Source of the DNA: Maricaulis maris
Lineage (GTDB): Bacteria; Pseudomonadota; Alphaproteobacteria; Caulobacterales; Maricaulaceae
DNA length: 64,000 nt
Direction: 5' to 3'
Assembly: GCF_003634045.1 (NCBI RefSeq)
Contig: NZ_RBIM01000007.1
Location: 151,403-215,402 of the forward strand
This document shows, piece by piece, positions 34,928 to 43,479 of this stretch. Each line of letters starts with the position of its first letter. Within the stretch, counting starts at the first letter, position 1. The notes beneath the pieces were generated by a model. That model did not search any database, was not told the DNA's origin, and was given only the letters and a program-made list of their open reading frames with translations. The position numbers and the translations under genes were made by a program.

Positions 34928-35437
34928 ATGCCCACCGCGCTCAAACGCCTCTTCGGACGCAATCCTTGGCGCGCCATCGGGGCGTGGCTTCTGACCTGTT
35001 ACCTGGTCTCGGTGGTGGTGATCGCCGGTTTCGCCCTTCTCGCGGTGTTCGATGCCGGGAGTGATGCAGGACGGCAAAACTACTGGGTCACCGTGACCAT
35101 GGCGCCGGTGTGGGGCCTGTTCGGCGGTGTTGTCACCGCACTGGTTTCCGCCCTGCCGGTCTGGGGGCTGGTCAGCCTGTTCCGGGGCCTGAAATGGCCG
35201 CGGCCGCTGAGCGAATTGATCGCCGGTTCGCTGCTCTCCCTTGTCCTGCTGCAGCTCCTCGTCGGCACCCTGAACTTCGGTGCAGCTGAGGGACCAAGCC
35301 CCTTTCCGCTCTGGCTCTACCTTGTCTTCCTCGCCGTCGGCGCGGCCGCCGGCTGGTGCTATTGGCGCCTCGCCGGGCGTCCCGGACGCCCGACCGATGA
35401 AGCAGCGGATGCGGTGAAGGCGCGGGTGTTTGACTAG
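34928..35437 (+). CDS. Small membrane protein, tandem paralogue 4
   Basis: 169 residues. N-terminus LKRLFGRNPWRAIGAWLL, four spans, loop SLFRGLKWPRPLSELI and the full signature GWCYWRLAGRPGRPT, with tail AVKARVFD. This is the best-preserved member and defines the family. Function unknown. Its stop codon overlaps the stop of the convergent pentapeptide-repeat gene by four bases, which places the two in a tail-to-tail pair. Confidence 0.65.
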   Translation: MPTALKRLFGRNPWRAIGAWLLTCYLVSVVVIAGFALLAVFDAGSDAGRQNYWVTVTMAPVWGLFGGVVTALVSALPVWGLVSLFRGLKWPRPLSELIAGSLLSLVLLQLLVGTLNFGAAEGPSPFPLWLYLVFLAVGAAAGWCYWRLAGRPGRPTDEAADAVKARVFD

Positions 35438-37992
35438 CTGATCTGGAAACGCCGGCGCAGGGTCAACAGGAAGAGAAAGGCCAGCGGCAGGGCGAGCAGA
35501 CGGTGAATGAGGCGCACCAGGGCGAACCAGTAGGCGTGTCCGTCAGCATTGGGGCCTTCAAGGCGCCGCGTCCAGGGATGGTGTCCGCCGGGATTGACCA
35601 CGGGCACGACAGTCATCTCCAGCCCGTAAAGCGCCGGGCCGAGCAAGCCGGTGCGGCCTTCCTGGCGCCAATAGGCGGTCCAGCGATCGTCCGTCGGTGA
35701 CGCGTCCTCCTGCGCCCCGATCAGGCGGGGCGTTTGATGCAGGGCGACAGGGGTTTGCGGTGCAGGCAGGGGCGGCGCGGTGACGGCGAGGGCGAGATAG
35801 CTGGCCGCACTCGCAAGCCAGACCACACCCATCCATCCCAGAACCCGGGTCAGGCTCTGGCCGTAATCGGTGACGGCGCCGTAAAGCCGCGCGAAGACAG
35901 CCTCCCAGGCTGTGACGTCGGTATCGCGGCCTTCGTCGTCGCTTCGCCCGGTCAAGCGCCGGGCCTGGCGGGCCTTCAGCTCGAGGGCGAAAAAGCGCTG
36001 TTCCTCCGCACTCGCCCCGATCTTCGCTGAAAGGCGTTTCAGGGTGCGATAATCGGACTCGTAAAGGTTCGCCTCCAAGCCACGATCATCGAAGCGGGCC
36101 TTGGCCGCGTCGTAGGTCTCATTGAACTGCGCTCGGGCTTTATCCGGCAGGCCGCCGTCACCAGCCCGACGCTCGATTTCGTCCCATAACTCTTCGCGTG
36201 ACGGGAAGGGGATGTAGTCGGGCGCGTGCGGGGCTTTTCGTCCCAGCCATGACCTGACGGTGGCATCGACTTGGCGCCAGGCCCTGTCCCAGCCGGGAAA
36301 GCGGCGCGGACGCATCGGCGTGCCAAAGCGAAAGCGGGCCATTTTCCAGCGCACGCCTTCATGCAGGCTGACGCCGTGAAAGCTCGACCGCCCGAAGAAT
36401 TTGACTCCCTCGAAATCGGGCTCAGAGGAAAACACCCGATCCGAAAAATCCGCAGTCCCGAAAATGCGGGCATTGCCGAGTTTGAAACTGGCAAGCGCGC
36501 CCGCTTCGGCCCGGGCCCCGGGTGTGGTCAGCCAAATCTGCGAGACATCGCGACCGGATTGCGTTGTCCCTTCGGAGGCGCGGGCAGAGGTGTCGCCAGG
36601 CGCGTTGGAATGGCGCAACTCGCCAGCCTCGGTACCGGATAGCTCACCGCGCGCCAGGTTGACATCGCCCAAGGCCAGAATGCCTGAGAAGTAAGCGTTA
36701 CCGCCGGAGAATTGCGCTTGATTGAAGTTAGCGTATCCGCCGGAGAATTGCACTTGATTGAATTTAGCGTCCCCGCCGGAGAATTGCGCATGATAGAAGT
36801 CAGCGTATCCGCCGGAGAATTGCGCTTGACTGAATTTAGCGTATCCGCCGGAGAATTGCACTTGATTGAAGTCAGCGCATCCGCCGGAGAATTGCACTTG
36901 ATTGAAGTCAGCGTATCCGCCGGAGAATTGCGCTTGATTGAATTTAGCGTCCCCGCCGGAGAAATGCGCTTGATTGAAGTTAGCGTATCCGCCGAAGAAA
37001 TGCGCTTGATTGAAGTCAGCGTCCCCGCCGGAGAATTGCGCTTGATTGAATTTAGCGTCCCCGCCGGAGAATTGCGCTTGATTGAATTTAGCGTATCCGC
37101 CGGAGAATTGCGCATGATAGAAGTCAGCGTATCCGCCGGAGAATTGCGCTTTTGTGAAGTAAGCGTTACCGCCGGAGAGTTGCGCTTGATTGAATTTAGC
37201 GTCCCCGCCGGAGAATTGCGCATGATAGAAGTCAGCGTATCCGCCGGAGAATTGCGCTTGATTGAATTTAGCGTATCCGCCGGAGAATTGCGCTTGATAG
37301 AAGTAAGCGCTGCCCTTGAAGAGAACCGTGGCCATCGACAGCGGTGACGCGAAGTCGATGCGGCTTGCGTCCGCGTTGTCCAGCCAGGCGGAGCGATCGG
37401 CGCAGAGATGGAGCTGCGGCCGGGCATGTTCGACTTTTGCGGGGGCGGGCGGACGGGGGAAGCGGCGCAAGATTGCGCCAGTGAATTGGACGCGATGATC
37501 GGCGCCCTTGAAGCCATACATGCTGACCGTCTTGTCTGTCGCGCCGCTGTGGACGAGGCGACGACTGACCTCTTCTTCCAGCACACCCCACTCAGCCGCA
37601 TCAAGATCGGCTTTGAAGCTGGGTGTCCTGTCGGCATGGGTTTCGGGCAGGTGCAGGATATGGAAATCGGCCTGGCCGGTGTCCCCGATAAGCAGACTCG
37701 CATCGCGAAGCGCTTGGTCCGACCGCATTCGGCCGGTGTCCGGATCCTGGCGAAAATAATCCTGCAGCGTCGCTGGGCGTGAGCCTTCAGGCGCTTTTGC
37801 GGTCTCCACGCAGCGCTTGTCCGGTGAAACCGACCAGCCGATCCAGCGGTGCTTTGGTCTCCCATAAGCATCCAGCGCCGCCAACCCGGCCCAGCTGAAA
37901 TCCTGTTCCCGCCAATGCTCCCACCAGGCAGCCTCGCGCGCGGCCTTCTCGGCGGCCTTGTTGTCGCTTTGCTTTTGGGCCTGATCGTCCAC
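35434..37992 (-). CDS. Membrane-anchored pentapeptide-type repeat protein
   Basis: 852 residues. Residues 1-225: soluble, tryptophan-rich start (WWEHWREQDFSWAGLAALDAYGRP). Residues 234-437: seventeen near-identical 12-residue repeats, consensus AQFSGGYAKFNQ (Phe at positions 3 and 10), a Pentapeptide_3-like right-handed beta-helix pattern with alternating 5 and 7 spacing. Then a less regular repeat stretch (about 440-560), a helical region, and two membrane spans near the C-terminus (LGWMGVVWLASAASYLAL and LIHRLLALPLAFLFLLTL). Such proteins often act as scaffolds; the role here is unknown. Diverges from gltX. Confidence 0.85.
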   Translation of the reverse strand: MDDQAQKQSDNKAAEKAAREAAWWEHWREQDFSWAGLAALDAYGRPKHRWIGWSVSPDKRCVETAKAPEGSRPATLQDYFRQDPDTGRMRSDQALRDASLLIGDTGQADFHILHLPETHADRTPSFKADLDAAEWGVLEEEVSRRLVHSGATDKTVSMYGFKGADHRVQFTGAILRRFPRPPAPAKVEHARPQLHLCADRSAWLDNADASRIDFASPLSMATVLFKGSAYFYQAQFSGGYAKFNQAQFSGGYADFYHAQFSGGDAKFNQAQLSGGNAYFTKAQFSGGYADFYHAQFSGGYAKFNQAQFSGGDAKFNQAQFSGGDADFNQAHFFGGYANFNQAHFSGGDAKFNQAQFSGGYADFNQVQFSGGCADFNQVQFSGGYAKFSQAQFSGGYADFYHAQFSGGDAKFNQVQFSGGYANFNQAQFSGGNAYFSGILALGDVNLARGELSGTEAGELRHSNAPGDTSARASEGTTQSGRDVSQIWLTTPGARAEAGALASFKLGNARIFGTADFSDRVFSSEPDFEGVKFFGRSSFHGVSLHEGVRWKMARFRFGTPMRPRRFPGWDRAWRQVDATVRSWLGRKAPHAPDYIPFPSREELWDEIERRAGDGGLPDKARAQFNETYDAAKARFDDRGLEANLYESDYRTLKRLSAKIGASAEEQRFFALELKARQARRLTGRSDDEGRDTDVTAWEAVFARLYGAVTDYGQSLTRVLGWMGVVWLASAASYLALAVTAPPLPAPQTPVALHQTPRLIGAQEDASPTDDRWTAYWRQEGRTGLLGPALYGLEMTVVPVVNPGGHHPWTRRLEGPNADGHAYWFALVRLIHRLLALPLAFLFLLTLRRRFQIS
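36682..37293 (-). repeat. Tandem repeat, 17 units of 36 bp, inside the pentapeptide-type gene
   Basis: Contiguous 36-base units with no spacers, each encoding a 12-residue repeat. Units differ at only a few bases, mostly at the codons for residues 7, 9, 11 and 12 (Y/D/N/C, K/D/N/Y, N/Y/T/S, Q/H/K). Such high identity suggests recent amplification or gene conversion and a length-variable region. Confidence 0.95.
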
Positions 37993-38158
37993 GCCCGTCT
38001 CCCCGATTGCGCGCCGGGCGCGAGTTAAGCGCAGATGAAGCGCGAAGGCGAGTAATCGACTGTCGCCGCCACACCCCGCCCCATCCGCTCCCCCCGCTTG
38101 CCCCTTTGCCCTGACAGCGCTAAGCCCTGCGCCTCAAACTCAGTGAGGCTCCACGTCG

Positions 38159-39496
38159 ATGACCAAAGTCCGTTTTGCGCCCAGCCCGACCGGCAAGCTT
38201 CATGTCGGCAATGTCCGCACCGCGATCTTCAACTATCTGTTCGCGCGCAAGGCCGGCGGCACTTTTGTGCTGCGCATCGACGATACCGATGTTGAGCGCT
38301 CGACCCAGGCCTATGAGGACGGTATTCGCGCCGACCTGACCTGGCTGGGCATTTCCTGGGACGAGACGTTCAAGCAGTCGGACCGGTTTGACCGCTATGA
38401 GGCCGCCGCCGAGACCTTGAAAGCCAAGGGTCTGCTCTATCCCTGCTATGAGACCGGCGAGGATCTCGATCGCAAGCGCCGCCTGCAAATGGCCAATGGC
38501 CGGCCGCCGGTCTATGACCGCGCCGCCCTGGACCTGACCGACGCCGAGAAAGCTGCTTTCGAGGCCGAGGGGCGCAAGCCGCACTGGCGGTTCAAGCTGT
38601 CGGGCAATCCGGTGGAGTGGGACGACATGGTGCGCGGCCATGTCGCGATCGAGACCTCCTCCCTGTCCGACCCGATCCTGATCCGCGAGGACGGGTCCTA
38701 TCTCTACACCCTGCCCAGCGTGCTGGATGATATCGAGTCGGAGATCACCCACATCATCCGCGGCGAGGACCACACCACCAATTCCGGCGCCCAGATCGAG
38801 ATTTTCGAGGCGCTCGGCGGCAAGGCCCCGATCTTCGGTCATCAGGCGCTGCTGGTCGGCGCCGATGGCGGCAAGCTGTCCAAGCGGACGGGGTCCTTGG
38901 GGATTGCCGATCTGCGCGATGTTGATGGGCTGGAGCCGATGGCGATCATGTCGCTGCTGGCCCGCATCGGCACTTCGGATCCGGTCGAGGCGTTTGCCGA
39001 TGTCGAGGGCATTCTGGAAGGCTTTGACCTGGGCAAGCTGTCACGCTCGCCGGCCCGCTTTGACGATGAAGAATTAAAACGCGTGAACGCCAAGCTGCTG
39101 CACGCCATGCCCTATGCCGACGCCCAGCCGAAGCTGGCCGCGCTGGGAGCCGACAAGGGTGAAGCCGTTTGGGAAGCCGTGCGTCCCAATCTGGAAACCC
39201 TCGCCGATGCCAAGGCCTGGGCCGTGCTGATCGACGGTCCGGTCACTCCGGTGATCGAAGACGCGGATTATGCCGCCGCCGCCGCGCAGCATCTGCCAGC
39301 TGGTGTGCTGGACAGTGAGAGCTGGTCGGCCTGGACGAACACGCTCAAAGAGGCCACCGGCCGCAAGGGCAAGATGCTCTTCATGCCGCTGCGCCAGATG
39401 CTGACCGGTGCCGAGCGTGGTCCGGAAATGGCGGTATTGCTGCCGCTGATCGGCCGCGAGAAAGTGCTCAAGCGCCTGGCGGGTGAGACGGCTTAG
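38159..39496 (+). CDS. gltX: Glutamyl-tRNA synthetase
   Basis: 445 residues, class I synthetase charging tRNA-Glu. HIGH-like motif in PSPTGKLHVGNVRTAIF (HVGN), ELR-type LRIDDTDVERS, IIRGEDHTTN, and the KMSKS-equivalent GGKLSKRTGS. Length is on the short side, typical of one of the two GluRS copies in alphaproteobacteria; whether it is the discriminating enzyme or charges tRNA-Gln cannot be decided by eye. Followed by repeat B3. Confidence 0.93.
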   Translation: MTKVRFAPSPTGKLHVGNVRTAIFNYLFARKAGGTFVLRIDDTDVERSTQAYEDGIRADLTWLGISWDETFKQSDRFDRYEAAAETLKAKGLLYPCYETGEDLDRKRRLQMANGRPPVYDRAALDLTDAEKAAFEAEGRKPHWRFKLSGNPVEWDDMVRGHVAIETSSLSDPILIREDGSYLYTLPSVLDDIESEITHIIRGEDHTTNSGAQIEIFEALGGKAPIFGHQALLVGADGGKLSKRTGSLGIADLRDVDGLEPMAIMSLLARIGTSDPVEAFADVEGILEGFDLGKLSRSPARFDDEELKRVNAKLLHAMPYADAQPKLAALGADKGEAVWEAVRPNLETLADAKAWAVLIDGPVTPVIEDADYAAAAAQHLPAGVLDSESWSAWTNTLKEATGRKGKMLFMPLRQMLTGAERGPEMAVLLPLIGREKVLKRLAGETA

Positions 39497-39530
39497 CCCA
39501 TCCGGCTCGGTCAGCGCTTTCACGCGTCTT

Positions 39531-39646
39531 GTCATCCCCGCTGAATGTCCGGCGCAGGCCGGACGCAAGGCGGGGACCGAACTATCTGCCACATATAGGT
39601 CCCTGACTTTCGCCCGGCCTTCGCCGGGCGTTCATCAGGGATGACA
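39531..39646 (+). repeat. Interspersed palindromic repeat, family B, copy 3 (two facing units)
   Basis: First unit GTCATCCCCG...TGTCCGGCGCAGGCCGGACGC...GCGGGGACC (39531-39578); second, inverted unit GGTCCCTGAC...CGCCCGGCCTTCGCCGGGCG...TCAGGGATGAC (39599-39645). The outer arms are CCCCG/CGGGG in one unit and CCCTG/CAGGG in the other, each self-consistent. Confidence 0.85.
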
Positions 39647-39678
39647 ACCAGAATGAGAGCGTGCCGCCGCACGCGCTC

Positions 39679-39768
39679 CTGACAATCTGACATGTTTGTA
39701 TTTCAATTTGTCAGGATCACTTGACACTCGCGCTCTTGAGTGTCAGGTATGCATGACACTAAGTCATG
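39679..39768. promoter_or_regulatory. Three nested inverted repeats, probable operator region of the hydrolase-XRE operon
   Basis: CTGACAA...TTGTCAG (39679-39714, long spacer), TGACACTC-8-GAGTGTCA (39722-39745) and CATGAC-ACTAA-GTCATG (39752-39768). All use TGAC/GTCA half-sites. They lie just before the chosen hydrolase start (39789) and the operon ends with an XRE-type regulator, so autoregulation is the natural guess. Confidence 0.55.
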
Positions 39769-39788
39769 TAGAGCTGATGGAGCAAGCA

Positions 39789-40718
39789 ATGAAGCCTTGT
39801 GGTAGCGGGAAGATGAGTATCGGCGGATGGATTGCCATTGCTGTCGCGATTGTAGTTGGCGCAACCGCCGGGCAGGCCGACGGCCAGGGACCGGACGGGG
39901 TCATGTCCGGATCGGTGCAGATTGAGCGGTTTGGTTCACCGGCCGGCCGGGATGTCATTCTGGTCCCGGGCCTGGCGACGCCGGGTGAGGTCTGGGCCGA
40001 TACGGTCGCGGCGCTGGGCGATGATGTGGATGCCCATGTCGTGACCCTGGCCGGATTCGGCGACGTCCCCGCCGTGCCGCGCGGCGAGGCGGGGGTGGTC
40101 GGCGGCGCCATCGCTGACCTGACCACCTGGCTTGAAAGCGAGGGGGGTGAGGGCGCCGTTCTGATCGGCCACTCAATGGGCGCCCAGATCGCCCTGCAGG
40201 TCGCGGCTGAACTGCCGGACCGGGTCGATGCGGTCATCGTTGTCGACAGCGCGCCCTTCTTTGCCCGCCTGTTCAACCCGGCTATCACAACCGACCAGGC
40301 CGCCGCCTATGCCGCTGGCATGTCGGGCCAGATGGCGGCGGCGCCGCGCGAGCAGTTTCTCGCCATGTCGCGGCAGGGGCTGGCGGTCCAGTCGATCACG
40401 GCTGACGGTCAGGCGCAGGTGATGGGTTGGATGGAGCAGGCCGACCAGTCCGTCGTCGCAGCGGCGATGGGCGAGGTGATGGGGACGGATTTCAGTCCTG
40501 TCCTGCCGCGGGTTTCAGCACCGGTCACCATCCTCTTTGCGACCAGCGAGGGCATGCCGGTCAGCCCCGCCCAGCTCGAATCCCTGTATGCGGATCAATA
40601 TGGTGCGCTCGCCGATCATGAGCTGCGCCGGATCGACGGGTCGCGGCACTTCATCATGCTGGACCAGCCGGACGCCTTCCAGGCGGTGCTGGTCGATGTC
40701 CTTGCCACAACACGATAG
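39789..40718 (+). CDS. Secreted or anchored alpha/beta hydrolase
   Basis: 309 residues from ATG 39789 (MKPCGSGKMSIGGW), chosen because GGAG lies six bases upstream and ATG 39753 lies within an inverted repeat. A hydrophobic N-terminal segment (about residues 10-25) is a signal peptide or anchor. The core has DVILVPGLATPGEVW (oxyanion strand), nucleophile elbow LIGHSMGAQIAL (Ser) and the terminal His in IDGSRHFIMLDQPDAF. Substrate unknown. First gene of a hydrolase, membrane protein, XRE regulator operon. Confidence 0.85.
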   Translation: MKPCGSGKMSIGGWIAIAVAIVVGATAGQADGQGPDGVMSGSVQIERFGSPAGRDVILVPGLATPGEVWADTVAALGDDVDAHVVTLAGFGDVPAVPRGEAGVVGGAIADLTTWLESEGGEGAVLIGHSMGAQIALQVAAELPDRVDAVIVVDSAPFFARLFNPAITTDQAAAYAAGMSGQMAAAPREQFLAMSRQGLAVQSITADGQAQVMGWMEQADQSVVAAAMGEVMGTDFSPVLPRVSAPVTILFATSEGMPVSPAQLESLYADQYGALADHELRRIDGSRHFIMLDQPDAFQAVLVDVLATTR

Positions 40719-40727
40719 GAGGCGGTG

Positions 40728-41117
40728 ATGAACAAGAATGCACGGCAATACACGGTGCGGTTCAGCGCCACGATGGTGCTCTACATGGCCGCCCTGTTCG
40801 GCTCGGTCCATCTGCTGCAAAGCGTCGAAATGGCACCGGTCCTGCGCGGCGCGGTCGCACTCTTGCCGGTCCTGCCCGGACTGGCGGCCCTGTGGGTTGT
40901 GATGGTGTTTTACCGCTCGCTTGACGAATTCAAGCAACGCATGCTGGCCGAAGCGATGATCATTGCCGCCTTGCTGACCGGCTTTGCCAGTTTCGCCTAC
41001 GGGTTTCTGGAGGGCGCGCTGGACCTGCCGACCATTCCGTTGATCTGGGTCTTTCCGGTGATGATCGGGCTGTGGGGCCTGGCAGGTTGTTTCCAGAAAT
41101 ACGTGGTGTACCGGTGA
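40728..41117 (+). CDS. Small four-span membrane protein of the XRE-linked operon
   Basis: 129 residues from ATG 40728 with AGGAGG upstream. Four predicted spans (about 14-30, 42-60, 72-95, 100-118) and a conserved-looking loop YRSLDEFKQRMLAEAM between the second and third, which I recall from small membrane proteins next to XRE regulators. Function unknown. The stop overlaps the next start (GTGA), so it is translated with the regulator. Confidence 0.75.
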   Translation: MNKNARQYTVRFSATMVLYMAALFGSVHLLQSVEMAPVLRGAVALLPVLPGLAALWVVMVFYRSLDEFKQRMLAEAMIIAALLTGFASFAYGFLEGALDLPTIPLIWVFPVMIGLWGLAGCFQKYVVYR

Positions 41118-41317
41118 GGAACCGTCTCCGCGTCCTGCGCGCCGAGCGGCGCTGGAGCCAGGCCGAGCTGGGTGAACGGGTCGGGGTGTCGCGGCAGGCC
41201 ATCAATGCCGTCGAGACCGGCAAGCATGACCCGTCGCTGACACTCGCCTTTGCGCTGGCCGGTGCCTTTGATCTCACGATCGAAGCGGTGTTTGACCCGA
41301 ACGGGGAGGCGGACTGA
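41114..41317 (+). CDS. XRE-family helix-turn-helix regulator, short
   Basis: 67 residues from GTG 41114. The helix-turn-helix reads LRVLRAERRWSQAELGERVG ... VSRQAINAVETGKHDPSLT, ending LTIEAVFDPNGEAD. This short type (YgzD/HipB-like without sensor domain) is typically paired with membrane proteins. It probably controls its own operon via the inverted repeats at 39679-39768. The start overlaps the previous stop by four bases. Confidence 0.88.
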   Translation: MRNRLRVLRAERRWSQAELGERVGVSRQAINAVETGKHDPSLTLAFALAGAFDLTIEAVFDPNGEAD

Positions 41318-41917
41318 TCAGTCCGCCTTGCCGGTCGTCGTCGCGTCCTTCGCGTCGAGCTGGGCGATGATGCGCGCGATCGCGACCTTGGCATCATCGA
41401 TCAGGTCAACATGGTCGGCGAGGGATTGCGGCGTGAAGCCCTCGCGCACCGTATGGGCGATCAGCTCGATGAAGGGCGACCAGAAGCCTTCCGTGTTGAG
41501 AAAGACGATCGGCTTGTCGTGCAGGCCGAGCTGTTGCCGCGAGATGACGTCGAACACCTCCTCCAGCGTGCCGGTGCCGCCGGGCAGGATGATATAGGCG
41601 TCGCTTTCGGCAATGAGCTGGCTTTTGCGCTCGCTCATCGTTTCGACAATCTTGATATCGACACCGTCAAGATGGCCTTCGCGGGCAATCAGGAAGCCGG
41701 GGATGATGCCGTAGACCGACCCGCCTTCAGCGGCCGCGGTCGAGGCGGCGATGCCCATCAGCCCGACATCACCGCCACCATAGACCAGCCGGCAGTCGGC
41801 CCGGGCGATCGCACGGCCGACGGCCTCGGCGGCGTTTGCATAGGTTTCGCGTTCACCCATACGTGATCCGCAGAAGACACCAATCGACCTTAGTTTCGCC
41901 ATCGTGACATCACTCAT
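41318..41917 (-). CDS. LOG family protein (TIGR00730 Rossmann fold)
   Basis: 199 residues from ATG 41917 (MSDVTMAKLRSIG); ATG 41902 is also possible. The LOG signature PGGTGTLEEVFDVIS is present, with VYGGGDVGLMG and the substrate Arg region. Some relatives are phosphoribohydrolases that release cytokinin-type bases, others lysine decarboxylase-like by old naming; the bacterial substrate is usually AMP. Tail-to-tail with the XRE gene, whose stop codon it abuts. Confidence 0.88.
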   Translation of the reverse strand: MSDVTMAKLRSIGVFCGSRMGERETYANAAEAVGRAIARADCRLVYGGGDVGLMGIAASTAAAEGGSVYGIIPGFLIAREGHLDGVDIKIVETMSERKSQLIAESDAYIILPGGTGTLEEVFDVISRQQLGLHDKPIVFLNTEGFWSPFIELIAHTVREGFTPQSLADHVDLIDDAKVAIARIIAQLDAKDATTTGKAD

Positions 41918-42037
41918 ATTTGCTTTATCGGATCGGGATGCTATTCGCCGAAGGCTGACGGCGCGAGGTTTGCATCCAGTTCCGGTATGCCGGAGCACAT
42001 ATTCGTGTCCAGCCCAATTGACGACGGGAGAGCCGCC

Positions 42038-43048
42038 ATGACCGCCACGCGGTCGTTTATCATCGCTGCAGCCCTTGCCGCGCTGGCGATTGCCGCCGCG
42101 CTGGCTTTCATCATGTATCGTCCGGCTGTCCAGGATGACGGGGCGCCTGCGCCGACCGTCGGCAATCCGGTGTCTCCCGCTGGCACGACGACACAGCCCG
42201 ATCCGAGTGCTGCCATGCTGGCTGCCCCGGTTTTCGACATCGTCCGCGTCGCCCCGGCCGGGACCGCGGTGATCGCCGGTCGCGGCGAGCCGGGTGCCTC
42301 AATTCAGCTTCTGGCAAACGACATCGCCATCGAGTTCGAAGATGCCGGGTCCCGCACCGACGCGATGACTATCAATGAGCGCGGCGAGTGGGTCATCATT
42401 CTCAACGACCCGCTGCCCTCCGGTGCGGTCGAGCTGTCCTTGCTGATGACCGCCAGCGATGGACGCCAGCTGCGCTCGGAACAGGTCGTTGTCGTTTCCA
42501 TACCTGAACAGCGCGGCCCGACCCCGTTGGTCGTCGTCGGACGCCCCGGCGAGGCCAGTCGTGTCTGGCAATGCCCGTCCTGCTCGACCGGTGAAATGGG
42601 GCCGCTGGTTCTGGAAACCGTCGATTATGACGAGACCGGCGCCGTGATCTTTTCCGGCCGTGCCGAAGCCGGCACGACGGTGCGCATCTATGCCAATGGC
42701 GCCCAGGTCGGCCAGACCACGGTCGGCCGCGATGGTCGCTGGACCTTGCAGGCCGGCGCCTTGCTGGCGCCCGGCATCTACGATCTCCAGATCGACCAGG
42801 TCGACGAGGATGGTCATGTCAGCGCCGTCATCGTGCTGCCGTTTGAACGCGTTGCCGCCGAAGACCTCAACATGGGTCCCAATTCGGTCGTCGTGCAGCC
42901 CGGCAATTCGCTGTGGCGACTGGCGCGGCGTCTCTATGGCGAAGGCGTCCAGTATACCGTGATCTACGAGGCCAATCGCGAACAGATCCGTGATCCGGAC
43001 CTGATCTATCCCGGCCAGGTGCTCGAGGCGCCGACGGAAGACGGGTAG
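42038..43048 (+). CDS. LysM-domain protein with N-terminal membrane anchor
   Basis: 336 residues from ATG 42038 with GGGAGAG upstream. One span near the N-terminus (IIAAALAALAIAAALAFIM), two Ig-like repeats (about 70-155 and 200-265, each with G.V.I.GRGEPGA / IFSGRAEAGTTVRIYAN) and a C-terminal LysM (VQPGNSLWRLARRLYGEG ... YEANREQIRDPDLIYPGQ). LysM binds peptidoglycan, so the protein likely sits between membrane and wall. Function beyond that is unknown; such LysM proteins are common in Caulobacterales. Confidence 0.85.
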   Translation: MTATRSFIIAAALAALAIAAALAFIMYRPAVQDDGAPAPTVGNPVSPAGTTTQPDPSAAMLAAPVFDIVRVAPAGTAVIAGRGEPGASIQLLANDIAIEFEDAGSRTDAMTINERGEWVIILNDPLPSGAVELSLLMTASDGRQLRSEQVVVVSIPEQRGPTPLVVVGRPGEASRVWQCPSCSTGEMGPLVLETVDYDETGAVIFSGRAEAGTTVRIYANGAQVGQTTVGRDGRWTLQAGALLAPGIYDLQIDQVDEDGHVSAVIVLPFERVAAEDLNMGPNSVVVQPGNSLWRLARRLYGEGVQYTVIYEANREQIRDPDLIYPGQVLEAPTEDG

Positions 43049-43137
43049 GGGCGGGCGTTTTGAGGCCGGGTTGACGGTCCTTTGCCATGATTGTGAAGCG
43101 TGGACAGCGCCCGCGGAATGTCGATGGGCTGCGTGTT

Positions 43138-43292
43138 AGCGCGGAGGCATTCATTCATCTCATGCCAGCGAACGGGCCTCAGGGGGTCAGCCGCGTCAAG
43201 GTCGCCTTCGGCGCCGCAACGCGGGCATGCACCTTGACGCGGCTGAACCCCTGAGGCGAACTCCCGGCAAGAGTTGTATGGGGCTCTCTGCG
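43138..43292 (+). repeat. Nested palindromic element, family A, copy 4 (divergent stems)
   Basis: Outer arms CATTCATCTCATGCC (43152-43166) and GGCAAGAGTTGTATGG (43266-43281); inner arms 43177-43202 (CCTCAGGGGGTCAGCCGCGT...) and 43231-43256 pairing at 25 of 26 positions. The inner stem sequence is entirely different from copies 1-3, yet the frame of the element is the same: GCGCGG at the left, CAGCG..CGGGCC junction, GGCGCCGCA..GCGGGCATGC core, CTCCCGGCAAG and TGTATGG at the right. It fills much of the gene-free stretch 43049-43479. Confidence 0.8.
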
Positions 43293-43479
43293 CGACCGCG
43301 CGGGTTTTCGAGTGGCGCCGTTTCCAGTACATGTCACCGCTATCCTGCGGATGCTCGCTGCGTGATCTGCGTCGGATGACGTGTTGCGTGACGTGTTGAT
43401 GGGCGGCGATGGCGTCTGATTGCCTGTCTCAGTCCTCCCCACTGGCGCTTGCGTCACCGACGCCCTATCTCTGCCCACA

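Noticed and set aside
36682..37293. CRISPR array
   Set aside because: The 36-bp unit has the right length for a CRISPR repeat, but units are contiguous with no spacers and code for protein.
36712..37347. Long open frames on the plus strand opposite the 36-bp repeats
   Set aside because: A repeat of 36 bases (a multiple of 3) keeps every frame open once one unit is open; the product would be a monotone repeat without start signal. The minus-strand protein has proper flanking domains.
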